Below are positions 13,901 through 28,800 of a stretch of DNA of 64,000 bases, in pieces. The DNA is from Gavia stellata (lineage: Eukaryota; Chordata; Aves; Gaviiformes; Gaviidae): the NCBI RefSeq assembly GCF_030936135.1, contig NC_082619.1, positions 2,979,208 to 3,043,207 on the forward strand, given 5' to 3'. Numbering within the stretch: the first letter of the stretch is position 1; each line of letters begins with the position of its first letter. Below the pieces are notes generated by a model. It made no database searches. It saw only the letters and a list, made by a program, of their open reading frames with translations, and was not told the origin of the DNA. The position numbers and the translations under genes were made by a program.

Positions 13901-16319
13901 GGGGGTAGAAACAAAACACAGATAAATAGCAAGGCCAGCTCTATCCATGGCCTCTAAAGGATCTCTGTGCAATTCAGACAGCTGGGAGACTTGCAGGCTT
14001 TGCTCTTTCTACTCAGGATGGCACTGACACAAACCTGCTCAAGGTCCTCAGCCACCCATATGTTCATACAGTTTGGTCCCAAAGCAGTGTAGCCATCCCA
14101 GATGACTTACTTAGAACTGCTGCCATGCTGATGCAACTTTACTGCTCCTGGTCCCGGTGTCAGAATGGTTCCTGCTTGCTCAGGAATCTCTGCCCACCTC
14201 AGGGACTTGCCTCAGGGTCAGGCTAATGAACCTGCAGAGCAGCTGGCCCCAGGGCTCCTGAGGCGTGTTGCGACACCTTTGCCACCGTGTCTGCCTGTCT
14301 TGGCTGCAGGAACAACAGCTCCTGCCTCAGACACGTTGTTCTGCACAGCTACAGTCCCTGCGACACTGGGGCACGCATCTTGGCACAGAGGTTGCTGGGT
14401 GTGCAAAAGGGAACCTACCAGCTGGCAAGGGGTTTGGGCCAGATGGTGGGCAGGATTAGAGGCATTTGATTTTTCAGAATGCATCAGAAACCTAGATGAT
14501 CTAATATTGCTCCAGATGTGAAATGCCTAAATCCACAGGGAGGAGATCTTTTTTTGGGGGAAGGGACAGTCCCTGCCAACTCCCTTCCTGGAAAGGAATT
14601 CTCTTGCCTTGTGGGAGGCAGTGGTCTGGGAGTGTATTAAAGAAATTACAGCATATAGCTGGCTCACCACCCTTTACTGGCAAGCCACACAGAGAGCCTT
14701 CCCGCACAGCAGCTCCCATACCCCACCGCGCAGTCATTCGGGCTATGAGATTTTTAAAAATGCCTTTATTATAGGGATTATTATCGTAAGTAGGTTAAAC
14801 CATCGTTGACAATGCCAGCTACCCTGAGGAGAAAAAAATAGTGACTTGGAGACTGGTGATTTCAAGCAGCTGCCCACCTCGTCTCCCAACCCCATTCTGA
14901 CTAATTCAGACTTCAGGCAGATGCCTCTTGGCTACGATCTGCAATGCACAAAAAAAGCCTTATAAATAACCACTATTGTTCCAAGATTGCCATCTCTGCC
15001 TCTCGCTCCTTTGCCCTCTCCCTAAGGCAGATTCTGAGGCCTCCATTTGGGCTAAGGAGAAGCAGAGGAGGGCTGCTTAAATCTTCCTTTCTGCTGTGCA
15101 CTCCATTTGCTTTTCTCCCAGTACACAGGGCTTTGCTGCAGCGGACACACAAAGCCATGCTCCCCCTGCTTCCAAAGTGCACTTTGTGTGAACGGCGAGG
15201 GGGAGCTCAGCTTTGTGTACCTTCACCCACTTCACTCCTCCGTAAGAACAGCTACCCCCTTTAATTTATACATATTGGGTTCACATCTGCATTTGGTTCA
15301 TCTCTGTGTTCCTGAACATCCCCCAGTGAAGAAGTATTTTACCATTCAGGGAAGCATGCGCCCGAGCAGGGTTTGTAAAGGAGGACTGAGAGCCTCAGAT
15401 CCGCAGGACTTTGGATGCGGCTGGAGCAGCTCAGCCCAGCCGGACTCCCAGCACCCGGAGGCTTTGCGTGTCCCCCCAGGCACTGCCTGCATGTGCCCCT
15501 GCAGCCCTCAGGAGCTTTGTGTCCCCTTGCTAGGCTGTGCACTGCCTTTGCAGGACGAAGGGTACCTCTGTGTGTGAGTACTGCAAGGACTTGAAACATC
15601 AAATCCAGGAGCTGGATATTGAGAGAGACCGAATGCAAAAATCTGTACCCGAGCAGGGTGAGAGCCAAAAGTGTTAGGTATCGATGTAACGCCACCCAAA
15701 GCATGCCCTGAAATCCTTGCTGCCATCAGACCTGCTCGGGCTGCTGGCGGGCAGTGGATGTGACTCCAGGGAGTCATGGGGCCACTTGCAGACTCCTGCT
15801 CAAAATAGCTTGCCCTCTTCTCTAAGGGGAGACCCTGGTTCGTGGGATGCTTTGAAGACAGCCGACTTGAGAGCCAGCTCGGAAGGACAATTTGGTGTAT
15901 TGACCCTCAGTGCCCCCTCCCAGATTATTTCACTGTGAGAGATTAAGCTGGAGAAACATCCCTGGTTACAGATGGTTCCCTCTCTTAGATAATACACCCA
16001 GTCAGCCCCCCTTCCAAATTAACTTCATCCCTTCCGGCCTGAGGGGCTTAACACAGATGGAGACCCCGATTTCCTGCTCCCCCTGCACATCAGGGAAGAA
16101 GGGGGGGAGGCATGGAGCACACAGGCACCCACCGTGTGAAAACAGGCTGGTTTCTCCACCTGTGAGCATGGCACCGGGAGGGCAAAGCAGTTTCTCCCAG
16201 CCTGGTTCCTCTGATGGGGAAACTTCAGTGCCAGCGGGCATTTTCCAGGAAGGATTTCTAGAGAAGGGAAGCAGAGAATTCCCTGGAGCTGGTTTATGGT
16301 AGTTTTCACACTTACCATC

Positions 16320-16500
16320 TGTTTGCACATGAAATTGTTTCACGCGATTAAGCAGGTAACAGCACCTTTAAGCCCTGTGTCAAATATTATTACGCAATAA
16401 AATAAAACCCTGAAGGAAATCGTCTTGACATGCACCCTGATTTACACCTTGCACCGTGAAGATAATTACATTTCCGTTTGATATATAAAAGGCAGCATAG
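16320..16500. promoter_or_regulatory. Candidate conserved non-coding element
   Basis: AT-rich block with retained CpGs (TCACGCGATTAAG, TTACGCAATAAAATA, AATCGTC, ACCGTG) and ATAATTACATTTCC. On the minus strand CAGATG|GTAAGTG looks like a donor, but no good acceptor pairs with it. It is best seen as a possible regulatory element. Confidence 0.3.
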
Positions 16501-19500
16501 GAAGCTTGTGAAGAAGGTGCAGCTTTCTGCAGTAAGTCAGAAGTGTCTTGTTAATCATTGTTTCACAGGAATCAAACAAATATTGGTACAAAGAGGGACT
16601 AACAGGCCTGACCTCCAGGGTGGCTGTGGGGAGGGCTGGGAACAGGGCTGACTGGGGAAGAGAGCTCTTGCTCAACGGGTAACAGGGAGAGTGAGCACTA
16701 TGATCTTTTCCTGCTTCTCCATTTCCTAAATAAGTGTATAACACTCATTAACCCCCTGTGCAATTTCTCATCCCCAACAACAACAAAAAACATAGCTGAA
16801 GGCGTGGCTGTAAATGTCTTTGAAGGTGTATCAGGCTGGTGGAGAGAAGGGCCAGGAAGGATGTATTTGCTTGGGAGGGAAGTTACTGTCTAAGAGAAGG
16901 GAAAGTATCCCTACTCCCTGTTCCCAAAACAAGGGCACTGGGCTGTGTTGAAGCTTTATTCTGCCTCTGACCTAGTCCATGGGAAGGAGAAGTATTGAGT
17001 TCAGTGGTCACTAGAGCTTATCTGTAGTCCATCTTTACCTTGCCTTAGTGCAGAAAGACTTTCCTTCTTTCTCAGTTATAAGGAAGGCACCTCGTGGGGA
17101 AATCCCAGGAAGGACTGAGATTTAACTGTCTCGCTGTGAAAAAGCTCATGACATGAGTTCAAGACGAGCACCGTTTTTTCCTTTTTTCCTTCTCTTGCTT
17201 GGAGGTTGGTGAGACTAATCCTTTCAGGACATGAAAAAGGGCATAAAAGCCTGAGGCAACCGAAAGTCTCAGTCCCCACCTCCTTTCCCGGCAGAGAAGT
17301 TGTGGCCTGAAAGTGTAGCTCTGTGGTCTCTAAGCAGAGCAAGAGTCAAGAGAGGAGTAGTATGTTATGTGGACCATCACTGACTGAAGTGAGCTGTGCA
17401 GGATATGGAGCACTTCATTTCTCAGTGGTTCATAACCCTTCAGCCTTGGCAGCCCCTGCAATTCATCACTTAACGCAAAGGAATATGTATTAGAAATGAC
17501 AGGCAGATTACACTCTGGATAGAGCCAAACCTTCTTCATTTGGGTCTGGAATAGGTTTTAGGCTGCAGGGGACCTTGACAGTGATAAATAGTTAGCGTGG
17601 CGGCCACTGCTGCCTGCACTCACAACTCATTGAGTGGAGTGGGTATTTCATTAACATTATTTTATTAACTTCCCAGTGATGAGAGGCATCAGCTGTCATG
17701 TTGCATTTTGACTAGAGAGAGCACAAGACAAGCCAGAGACACAACTGAAGGTTCACAAGGTGGCTCCTCTGGGCTGCCTTTGCTGGCACACACCCAGGAC
17801 AGCAAGAGTGGGACTCTGGAGAGGCAGTTTGGAGGGGACATCAGTGCTGGGGGAGTGAGTGGGGAAGATCAAAGCGAGAGAGTATTTGTTGGCAGGAGAA
17901 GCAGAGCTGAAACTGGACCTGCCGTGGGATTGTCCCAGAGGCTGAGACTGCACTAGCAGGTCTATGGACTTTGCAAGTAAAGCCTGGGATGGGGGGCAAG
18001 CTCAGGATGGGGACAGTGGGACTGAGATAGCTGCTGATAGTGACTGAGGAGAGCTGAGGAGACCAGACTGAAAGCTAGGATTAACTGGACGTTGCAGCAT
18101 TGAATTGAGTTCCGTCCCACTCTCATATCTTTGCCTTTTTGCTTGTATGAGCATAGGCGAAATAAGCACTGTGATTTGAAAAGGAAGAGAAGAGAAAGAA
18201 ATTAATTACTCATAAGAAACTTTTAAGATCATGGGTTAGACACTGCCTTCTTAAAAGTCTCCAAATCCCCATGAAAAGCCAGGTCCATGCAATGCACTTT
18301 ACATACTAACAGAGTCTAATTCCCTGTCTGATAAAAGCAGAAGGAAAGATAAAAAAGCCTGAAGGCAAATAGGATTAATTGTGTGTCAGAGGTGCCTAAT
18401 TAGAAAGAATGATGGGCTGGAAGGCAACACACAGGAGGAACGAGCCAGCCCAGTCTGCTCTTAACGGCTTCTTCTGTGTATCCGGGAGCATCAGCTATAT
18501 GCAACGTAAATGCTCTGGCATCAGCGAGCCCCCTTTTTCTGGTCTGTCCCTTCACTCAGGGAGCTGGGAAGCCCTTCCCTAGTAATTCTCATGTGTCAGT
18601 GTAACCCTGGGAATATTTCATCTATTCACATGCTTATTTAGTCCACCTACCTTTCCCCTGAAAAATCAATGTGTTAAAGAAACCTTGTTCCTTCTTCCCT
18701 TTCCCTCTTCATTTCAGTGTCTCTCCTTCCTGGTTTTTTCTCCTGCAAGTATTTTGAACATCTGGAATTTCTGAGGCCAATATTTCTCTTCACTCTCCAC
18801 CTCAGGGGACCCCTCAGTCCCTGGCCTCCTATGAGGACATGGCGTTGGCTTCGTTAGACTTGCCCCATACCAGTAGGAAAGCCAAGCCACTCAAGGGAAC
18901 TCATAGTCCGTGGGCAGGCAATAGAGATGGGGAGAAAAGCCTTTCACCGCTGGGATTCTTCTCCTAGTGTGCATCAGGCCAGTGCTGCCGAAGGCCCTTG
19001 TTCTCTTGCTCGCTCCAGGGCCCTACCTACACCAGTCCTGCTGGCCTGAGCAAAAAAGAGGAGTCCAGCTGACACAGTAGCTGGCTGGACCAGAGATACC
19101 TCCTGGCAGTGTCCCATGGCCCATTAGGAGAGACGCAGAGAGAGAGTATGGGTTGCCATAGCAAATGGAAATAAATGGCCAGCAGTGTTGCACTGGAATT
19201 TTCCATAAAGGAGAGCAGCTGGAGGGGATCTGGTTATTACATGTGATGGGCATGTTCCAGTCTCTTCTCTTGCTTGAGGGCTCAGAGAGCGTGAGTGGGA
19301 CTAATTTCATTTCACCTAAAGCATTCAGTGAATCCTTTTCACCATGTAAAATCCATTGCAGTTTTCTCATTAATCCTCCAAAGTACAGACACTTACTCCA
19401 GGCCTAATCCCACTCCGCTATTGTGTTTCTCTGCTGCAGCCTTTCCTCATCAGCTTAACAAATTCCCTCTATTTCAATAGAATATCCAAAGCTGAACATG

Positions 19501-22500
19501 CTGGGCATTAAACTGAAACCGTCTCCCAAGGGCTGCTACACCTTCTTCATCGGCAGCCTCATTTCCTGGCCTGCGCAGGGAAGAATCCTGAAAACAGGCA
19601 GGAAAGGTGGAGGTCATGAGCTGTGACATTAAAAAATTGCTTGTCTGAGCCTGTGTCAGGTGAGACAAAAAATGTATCATGTCCCAGGCAAATTAGAATT
19701 GATCGCAGCTTGGTTTGGGGTTGAGGTTTTTTTTTTCCCTTTGTCTCTCATCTGGGGCTGATTCTAACTCTGGTGGCGAAATATATCGAGAGTCCATTCT
19801 GGTGATAAGACACTGAATCTAATTAAAGACTTTGTCAAAGGGCTTTGTTTCAGAGGCTCAGCTCCGACTGCCAACAGACCCCCCATCCATCAATGTTAAG
19901 CAGGCCCTTTCTATGCATAGATACTGCAGCCCAAAGCGAGCAATGTGCTGAGGACCCCTTAAACGCCTGGCAACTGGCCCTCAGCCCTTCTGCTCTCATT
20001 AGACTAGCAACGACCTCAGCACAGAGCTGCTCTTGGGACAGTTCCTCCAAGGATTTCTGTTTCTTCTAACGTGGGTGCCTGGTTTCTTTCCTCTCTGTTC
20101 AATTTGCTTCCCTTTCCTCTTCCCACACAGAGGCAAGACTCCAGGTTCCTCCTTTACCTTGGCTATTGATTCAGAGCCAAGCTATTTCTTTCCCTCCATG
20201 CATCAGTGTGTCACCTCTAAAACGCAGAATGCCTACCCTTCCATTTGCTTCGAGATCCTGAAGGAAGGGCTGAAAGACGGCTATATTAATATTTTTCTCT
20301 CCAACTGCTTACGCTTTGTTCACCCATGTAATTTGAACAGCTGTTTCCTTAATTGACACCATGGAATCCTGTTGTTTTCTCCTCATCCAGACAGTGACTC
20401 CCCCTTTCCAGTGTGGCACCTGTGAGTTGTAGCAGAGAAGTGTTGCTTTAGCTCTTAGACAATTCTCCAATTGGGGTGGTTATCACACAAAGGATTTCAA
20501 GCCAGGCAGAGCTAAAAATCTCCCTGACCCACCATCTGTCAAGTTCTAGGCCACGAAGGGCCTTCTCATGACTATTCACCTAAAGACCAACCACACAAAT
20601 AACTACAAATACTGATTCAGTTGCAACCTGCCACTTCCCAACTATTCAGTTACTTACTGATAGCCCATTCACAATTCACTGGGGACCTGAGGTGACATAC
20701 ACAGCTCAGTTTTCCTATTCTACCTGGCTCTGCTTTAGCTCTCAGGATGCGCATAACACCTAAATACGTTTCAGAGACATATCTGGCCTTAGACCACTTG
20801 TCAATAATACAGGCTAATACTATTTGCTGTGTTTCCATTTATAAGGTATGATTCCCATGTAAATGTTTCATTTGCTTGTGAAATTACTTTGATCTCTTCT
20901 GAATTTTTTATCTCTTTTTATTGCATTCTGGGATCATAATCCCGCTTTATTTCCTGGTATCTTTTGGATAGGCCAAATGCCTGGATGCATTTGTTTTTCA
21001 GTCTGGCATTTTCACCGTGCAATTGCTACATGAGCACACTTCTGAGGGAAAGATTCACAGTGGAAATTAAGCGGAAAAGACTAAATGTTCCTGTTGAGCT
21101 ATGAGCTGTTGTGTTGTTTTGTTAAATTTTTAAGAGTATTTGGATGGAAATAGTCCCTTTTTTGGTTTAGTTTTTACAAATCTCCTCTGAGGAACCATAG
21201 CAGCCTTCCAGAATATGCAAGAAAGACTTGTCTTTTTTATTAAAAGTGGGCAGAGGGAAAGAAAATAAACCCAGAAACAGCTATATATCCCCTGAAATTA
21301 GCAGTGTCACAGGCATCCTAGTAGAACTAACTTGGGAATGGAATGACATGCACAGAAATGGGGCAGAGGCTTTATCTCATCAGACATGCTCCAAGGACAA
21401 TGCTGGGTAGAAAGGCAGTGGTCTTACTCTACTTAGACACAGCTGCTGGTGTGATCCCTTTTTTAGAGTACAGCTCTATCAACCCAGTGCTGAATTAATG
21501 CAATGGGGGGAAATGGGCATCATTTGGTGTGAGGCTATATCCAAGAAAAGAAATATAAGGAGCAAAATGGGTGGGATGGAAATGTGGGTGAAAACTAGGC
21601 TTGGAGGAGATGAATATGGTGCAGAAGAGAGGACCTGTATTTGGCATATTGCGTGTGCCTGTGCTGTGAGAGAATAAGATCTTGTTTTCCATCTTTACCA
21701 CGTTCTGATTTGTATAGCGAGCTCATCCAGCCAAGAGGATTGTTCTAGTGCTGACTTCCGAAAAAAGAAAAAAACGAGACCTGTCCATAAAGGACCAGTC
21801 TGAAATTCCCAACATTATCTTGATAGTGCCTCACATCATTGCCATGCAGGATCTCCTGTGTTTTATTTTCTTGCAGGAGTGAGCCACTACTTCTGCTCCC
21901 TTAGATTCAGGAGGGGATTTAACCTGCACATGCATGATTACTCGGTGAAAGGCCAGCTGAGGTGTCTAATCTGCCCATTACATATGCATATGGTCTTGAT
22001 GTGTGCCCTGATGGGGTGCTGAACGTATACAATCAGCCTCTGATCAGATGGCCCTGAGGCATTACTAAAACATAAAGTACAGGACAGGCCTAGGGAATCC
22101 TAAAAGCAGAGGCTTGGCATGATCAAACCCGTCTGTCCCTGTTACACTTCAATCCTGTCTTCCTGCAGATCTTTCAAAACAAAGCACAGCCAACAAGACA
22201 ATCATGTCCTTAGACAGACAAAGCAGCCGCTGGTGCTATCTGCGAACAAAGCATTTGATGCTGATGGCGACATTTAAAGAGGAATCACTCTTCCCCAGCC
22301 CCAGCTCCAGCCCACCTGCTCTCGCCACTGGCAGAGGAGGTTCAGGGACAGCCCCCTGTTTCCCCTTTACCTCCCTCCCTATCACTGCAGCAAGTGGAAT
22401 GTTTCCACTGCGTATTTGTCTAAGTTACAGAGTTATGGTTGTTATTAAGTTTGGATATTTTTACAGACTTCTCCACTTACAATATACAAGCGTGCATACA

Positions 22501-25470
22501 CACACGACCCTTTTGCTTTAATTTAGTTCTTTCCTTCCCCACACCCCATCAAGTGACTTCTAATAAATGACCGAATAAATGCATTCAGATAGTGCTGTAA
22601 TGGAGAAAAATTCAGTGTCTAATGAAGAGATTGTTCATACCCTGAGACTGTAAAGATGAATGATGGTGGCTACAGTTTGAAAACTCCTTTTAGTTTAAAA
22701 TATTGCTCCTTGGTAAGGAAAAAAGAAAGCACAATGAAAAAAAAAAAACCAATCCTGTATAGTTTTTACCAGGAAGGAGCTGCATGTACACAGAACAGAA
22801 CTGCCGCAGCCAAAATTGCTTCATATATCATAGACCAACACCAGGCAGATAATGGCAAACAAGTTCTGATCAGGGAGTGATTATTGCTCCATGCTCCAGG
22901 CACTGATGTGCAGAGAACTGACTAGAGCTTGATTTTCTTCAACTGAACTGACCTTTTGAGGTTGAAATTAAGAATGTGATCACACTGGCCAGCAAGACAA
23001 GGTGCCAACCTGAAGGAAAATTCATAAAAGAAGTCAGTCCTCCCTCTCTCATGCTTACATTTTCTGTTTGAAACAGGATTGTCTCTTTCCACATTGTAGC
23101 TATATGTGCTTGCGCTTAAAGGAAAAAAAAAAAGGCTCTTGTCTTCCTGACCTGTTGCTGACAGATATCAAATTATCTCAAAATCACCTTGCACCTGATG
23201 GAAATCTGTGGTCAGACGAGTTATCAGATTTCAGACCCTGGCAGAAATAGGAAGCAGAGTGGAGGGAATTATGATGGGATCATTTAATTTAGTATCAGTC
23301 TGCTCTCCCCCAGCTAATCTGACGTGATACTCAAGCACCGGTCATCTCCGTGCAGTCGCAGTTTGTGTGTGTTTGTTTTGCCAATGCAGGAGACGAGTTG
23401 TTCACACAGAACAAAAGGCAGGCTGCTATGAGTGATTTGGGAGCAGAGGGGCATGCCAGGGGATGCATTTGCAAGCAAGGCACAAGGCCCATTAGTGCTA
23501 TGTCCACTGGCCGGGAACATGTAAGGAGTGCTCGTCCTTCTGGCCATTCTTGCTCTGCCGCATAGGTCCTTTGGAGAGGATATAAACCTCAGCAGACACC
23601 AATGGACATCTGCTCAATGCCATCTGCTCTGTTATACCCCTCTGGTCGTTAGCTCCGTTTCCCTGGGCACCCCTTTGTGCTCTTTGCTTTGTTTTGCTCT
23701 GACTGTACTGCTCGTGCTGACGAACATATTCACCCTTTTCAGACTCACAAAAGACACCACGATCAAATGCTCTGGCACTGGAGGTTTAGGCTGGAAGAGG
23801 GGAGATGCAAAGGCAGGTCCTGTTCTGTGCCACTACAATGTGATCACATGGGATCGTCAATCAGCCCATTTGGCCATGCTCAAAACTCTTCACTTCTCCC
23901 AACATTTTGTCTAGTTAGGCTATATGAATTTCAGAACAGGGACATTTCCTACCTGGTACAGACAGTCACAGCACAAACAACGCTCAAATGCGACAGCTAA
24001 ATTCTATCCACTAACAACAAAGCTGTGGGCACAACTCTCCTCCCCTCCTCCACCCCTTGAGCCCAGTGCAATGGGTCAGTCTATTCACTGTCATGCTAGA
24101 TTTGTAGTCAATAAGATGCTTTAGCTGCAAGTTCGTACCTTAAGGCCAACTATTTTAATTTTTTTGGCATGACATAGGCATAGTCTCAGAAAGGAAAGTA
24201 AGTTGGATGAACCCCAGGCTTGATCAAATTCCTATGTGCATATTAACATTTCACTACTGGAGAACAAGCTCCCAGCTGGGAAAGGCATCCAGTGGTTAAA
24301 GAGGTATTGTGGGGGCACAGCTCGACAGAATGAGACGCAAGCACGTTACAAGTAGCAGGAGGTCTCCACAGCAGGGATAGTCAGTGAAGAGGGAAGCTCA
24401 GATTTTAGCCTCGTCTAGAAGTTTGCACGCTATGTGGTATGTCATGTGCATCAGCCTGCATCTTGTGGAGAAAGCTAAGCCTGACTGCATATTCCTTCAG
24501 TGTAAATGTAAATCTAGAATCATTCCCTAGGAACCAATGAGCAGGAGCAAACAGAGAGTTAGACCCAGCGTCTTCAGTGCCAATGGCTTTGAGACGGAGT
24601 GCTGGGCTACAGCTTGACTGTGTGCTCCAGTTCAGCACTTCTGCAGAGGCTGGAGGGGAGACAGTGTCTCAGCCTGTGTAATGGTGAGGTCAAACTGTGC
24701 AGCTTTACTGCCTGGCAGAGAGGAAGGTGGCTGTGAGCAGTAGGACAGGCTGAGCTGTGGGCTGTGGAAGGCGGGAAGCTGTCTGAATCTGCCTTTTCCT
24801 CTGCCCATCTTAATATTGATACGAGCTTCAGTGTCTGGTGTTAGTCTGCCAGTCAATACTCCAAGGGAAGAAATCCAGTTGACTAGGATTTTTCAAAGGT
24901 TCAGGGGTCTATGGCAAGTCACTGCACCGGGCTGAGCAGTTACCCAAGATGAGTCCTGAGAGGGGAGTTCAAAGTAGCAAGCAAATAATACAACAAGAAA
25001 AGTCATGCATAGATGAATCCCCTGCCACTGAGACAAGAAGTCAAACTTTCACCTTTCATGACTAAGACAGCACATTAAAATTAATTGAATGAGCCCCAAC
25101 TTTCATGAAAAGGATGTTCCATGGCTGTTCATCTGAATCTTTGCTTCTCTCAAAGATGCTTTTTTGTCATTAATCCAAACTTGCATTGCAAACGCTCTTC
25201 CTTGTAAAGCCCGAGACACACAAGACCCAGTATCTGCCACAGTTTGTTACTGAGTTTGTAATATGCAATTGTGGGAATGATTATAATATCACTAACTGGA
25301 TTTCACCTGTCCCCGCACATTCAAACATGCAAGCTGAAATGAACAGTGACAGGAAAATGTTCTTGTTTGCACACAAATACTTTAATAACTAGCAATTTCA
25401 GAAAGATGAAAGTAAGAGGGAAAAAAGTTGAAAGACAAAGAACTCACATATTAAATTCTACAATGAAGTT
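16501..25470. other. Intergenic sequence, no gene recognised
   Basis: About 9 kb of mixed sequence with a T9 run near 19730 and A12 runs near 22739 and 23124. No coding region, RNA gene or well-preserved repeat was identified. Confidence 0.5.
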
Positions 25471-25479
25471 AACTCTTAA

Positions 25480-25800
25480 AAACAATATCATTAAGGCTTT
25501 CAATGCACCTTGAAGAGAGGTAAAAGCAACCAAAAGGGTTAATTCTCCCCCTAAATCTCTCATCCAGCGGCCACTACTTTGCATGCCTTTTAATGCAGCC
25601 AGGAAATTATATTAATTTCTCTAATGTGTGCAATGCCATAAGTTCTTTTTTTAATTATGATGATCAAAATATTGCTTAAAATTAAAGGCAGCTGCATTTG
25701 TTTCTGACGGATATCATAATTGCAATTGTAAATTGGGAAATGTAATGTTTCCTGGTGCTGCTGTGAGTAATGATTCTGAAATCATTATAGATAGGTAGAT
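25480..25800. promoter_or_regulatory. Candidate enhancer in intergenic region
   Basis: Contains TTTGCATGCC (POU/octamer-like), GGAAATTATATTAATTTC, TTTTTAATTATGATGATC, GATATCATAATTGCAATTG and GTAATGATTCTGAAATCATT. AT-rich conserved-type sequence with dense homeodomain and POU cores. No open frame. Function is inferred. Confidence 0.33.
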
Positions 25801-28800
25801 ATAAATAAACCAAGAGATCTGTGAAAATAGAGCAAAAGCAAGCTAAAAGGGTAATTAGCAGAGCGAATAGGAACAGAAGAATCCAGTGCTCAAAAAAATC
25901 TAAAAATTCTGTGGAGCTCCGTGACTGTATTCGTAGCTTTTTGTAAAAAGAAAAAAAGAAAATTGTTCTCCAAAAAGGGAGGAAAAAACCCCCAAAAGAA
26001 AAATAATTAATTTGAGCCCTGGATTTACTATGGCGTTTCTTTGCTGTCTTTTATACCATGCAGAGAAATAAATTCCTCCCCATGAGATACTCAAATGGGA
26101 ATGCCACAGCTATAGTCCTGTTCCTTTTGGTTTGTCCTACCCTTGGGCTTGACTTGGAGCAATGCTAACACATTATGCTGACTGACCAGGAAAGTGAGTG
26201 GTCCTGGAGCTCTGTCATTGCTGGTGATGAAAAGACAAGTCAGGTCTTTCAAACTAGCACAGAGGAGGATCAGCTGCCTCTTCTCACCTACTGCTCCTGA
26301 AGAGGGAATGTGAAGCCGGGCTTGGGCTCCTTGCCTGGGGGCTATGCCTCATCTGGGAGGCTGTTACACTCTGAGAGAGGGATGGAGTGGCTTTACACCC
26401 AGGAAGCATTTCTATTCCATACAGCTATGGAAGGGCTGAAAGTATTTGGAAAAGCCTTGAAACACCCAGCAAGGTGCAGCTGAGCTCTTTTTGTGTAACT
26501 GAATGCCCTCCCAAAACATAATGAGCCGATTCGGAATGGGTGTAAATCCAGAGGAATGCACTATACATCAGTTTAAGCCATGGGGTAGAAAGCAAACAGA
26601 ACAACAGAAAGAGTTGTAAAAAGTGTGGCTTGTATTTGCCCTAGCCAACACCCATCTATTTAGACTGTAGAGGAAAGAAAGGAAAAGGTAAAACTAATCG
26701 CAGTTTTAACATCTTAGGCTCCTTTTTTTTTTCTTAGGGAAAAGAAAAATAGAGTTTTTCTGGTACTGAGGCCCTGACAACTGGAAAATGGCCAGCTTAG
26801 CAGTGACATTTATCAATAGACCCTGAGATATAACAAGCAATCACACTCCAGCTGGTTTATCATCAATAACCATGGATGGAATATTAGTAACAATTTTGTA
26901 GGTTTTAGAAGGTGAACACTGAAAAAAGAACAGTTGCAAGTTGGAGTCCTCAGCCTGGATTTTCTGGCCTGCTAAAGTCACTTGTTCAACAGCTCCAGGT
27001 GGTGCTCCCATGTAACTACATCACGAGAGTCATACTAGAAACTGCGGACTGAACTGAAGACTCATTGAGTGGATAAACAGATGGAAACGGGAAAGCAGTC
27101 AACAGCTGTACCCCCCTTGGAACATCCCCAGATGGAAAGAAGCTATCACTGGACCAGCTGACCACAGGGCTGGAACTGTTCCTAGAACAGGCAGAATGAG
27201 CAGGATGCAGACATCAAACACTGTTTCGAAGATACTTGCTAGAGATAAATTTGGAGGCACAGGAAACTACAAAAAACTGTGGAGCTCCGATGCTCTGAGA
27301 CAGACCAAACTTGGCTTTTCTTGTTGTGCCCACAAAATTTGCAAGCACAAGTAGAGCTGAAATCATTTAACATCTGCTGAAGAAATACATGTTCTTGCAT
27401 GTGTAAGAAGACACTTTGACCTTAATTGGAGCAAAACCAAGTACCAGAATTTGATTAGCCAGGCAAAATTCCAAGAAAAGCCAGTCCATCCCATAAAGTT
27501 GATTACCAAGAAACACTTTCCCTCTACTGGGGGCAGGCGGAGAAGTCTAGAGACTTCTCAGGGTTCATTAGAGAAATGGGGATCATTATTTTCCTTCTTC
27601 AGCTCATAGAATCACCTCCTGAAAGGATCTTTTGGCAGCCAGAAACAAACTTAACAAGGACACTGACCGATTGAAGAGCCTTTGTGGATTCTATAAACAG
27701 TATTGATTTTCACATTCACAAAGAAATGAATTAGATGCCAATTGTATATGAACTGAGCCGTTGCGTCTTGTACACAGTGTGTCTCACTACCTGTGTGAAT
27801 AGAAGTAGGTCTGCAAAAAAAATGGGTGCCCTCAAGGGAAAAAAAGGTTGAGGAGGGAGGGAGTACAGCTGTGGGATTAAAAAGGTTGTCTCCAGTCTAG
27901 TCCTCTGCTATTGTCAGCAAGTGCCTTAGGGAAGGCCACTGCTCAACTAATCAGGCTGCTGTATAAAAATATAGGGAAACAGGTTTAAACTCCATGATCA
28001 CCACGGCGTTGATGTACATGGTTATAGACTAACCTCAGACCTCCTAGCTAAAAGGGACCAGAAGAGAGAGAAAGTGGTGGATACCAAGTGAAGAATGTGA
28101 AACTGGACTCCCCTCTGCTCCACAGGACTTTTCACTTGCACAAATCCAACTGCGTATTTATTCTCGTGCTTGACAAATAACAAAATAGACATGTAGGCAT
28201 CGAGCATCCCTATCATCTCTGTGCCAGTCACAATGACCTTTCCCTTCCAGAGCTTCAAAACTACTTTTCAGGGCAGTCGACCATCTCTGGGAGATGGAGG
28301 GATGCAGAGGTCCTTGGGAACGGACAGGATACCAGTGCTGTGTCCCCTCCTTGGGCTGGCCACATTTGACAAGGGCAGACCTGAGAGCTGTGACAAATGA
28401 CATGACCCCATGTCATAAAGCTCTATCTCGTACTCTAATCTTCATTACCACCATCACCAAGAAGAGCTCAGACACTGAAGCCAGGGATGGTTTAATCTTC
28501 TGCAGACCTGTAATGACTCTGAACCCTCTGTCTAACATCACTCAGCATGACTGCTTAATTACAGTAATTAGGGAGCACTGTAGAAACCTGCACAGTGTGA
28601 AGGAGGCTCTGCACTCAGGAAATGGATTCTCTGGCAGTCGGGTCCATTAGGAGGTCAACCTGCCCGTCACTTCCATCTCCTGTAGCAGCCTATGCTCAAG
28701 TCCGGGAGCCTGGGAGGCCTGTCTGAAACACGCTGGGCTGGACCCCGTGTCCTAGGCAGGGGATGTGCAGCTTCTCATCTTTCTTCCTTCCCTCCCATTC

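Larger units (their letters stand above)
6420..16300. other. Intergenic sequence, no gene recognised
   Basis: About 10 kb without supported genes. A 165-codon plus-strand frame at 12315-12812 and an overlapping minus-strand frame at 12287-12583 have no recognisable domain. AT-rich blocks with TAATTA cores occur at 8085-8165 and 14740-14810. Confidence 0.5.

Noticed and set aside
27560..27640. MIR-like GAAATGGGGATCATTATT
   Set aside because: A single short match without the MIR core or tail. It could be chance.
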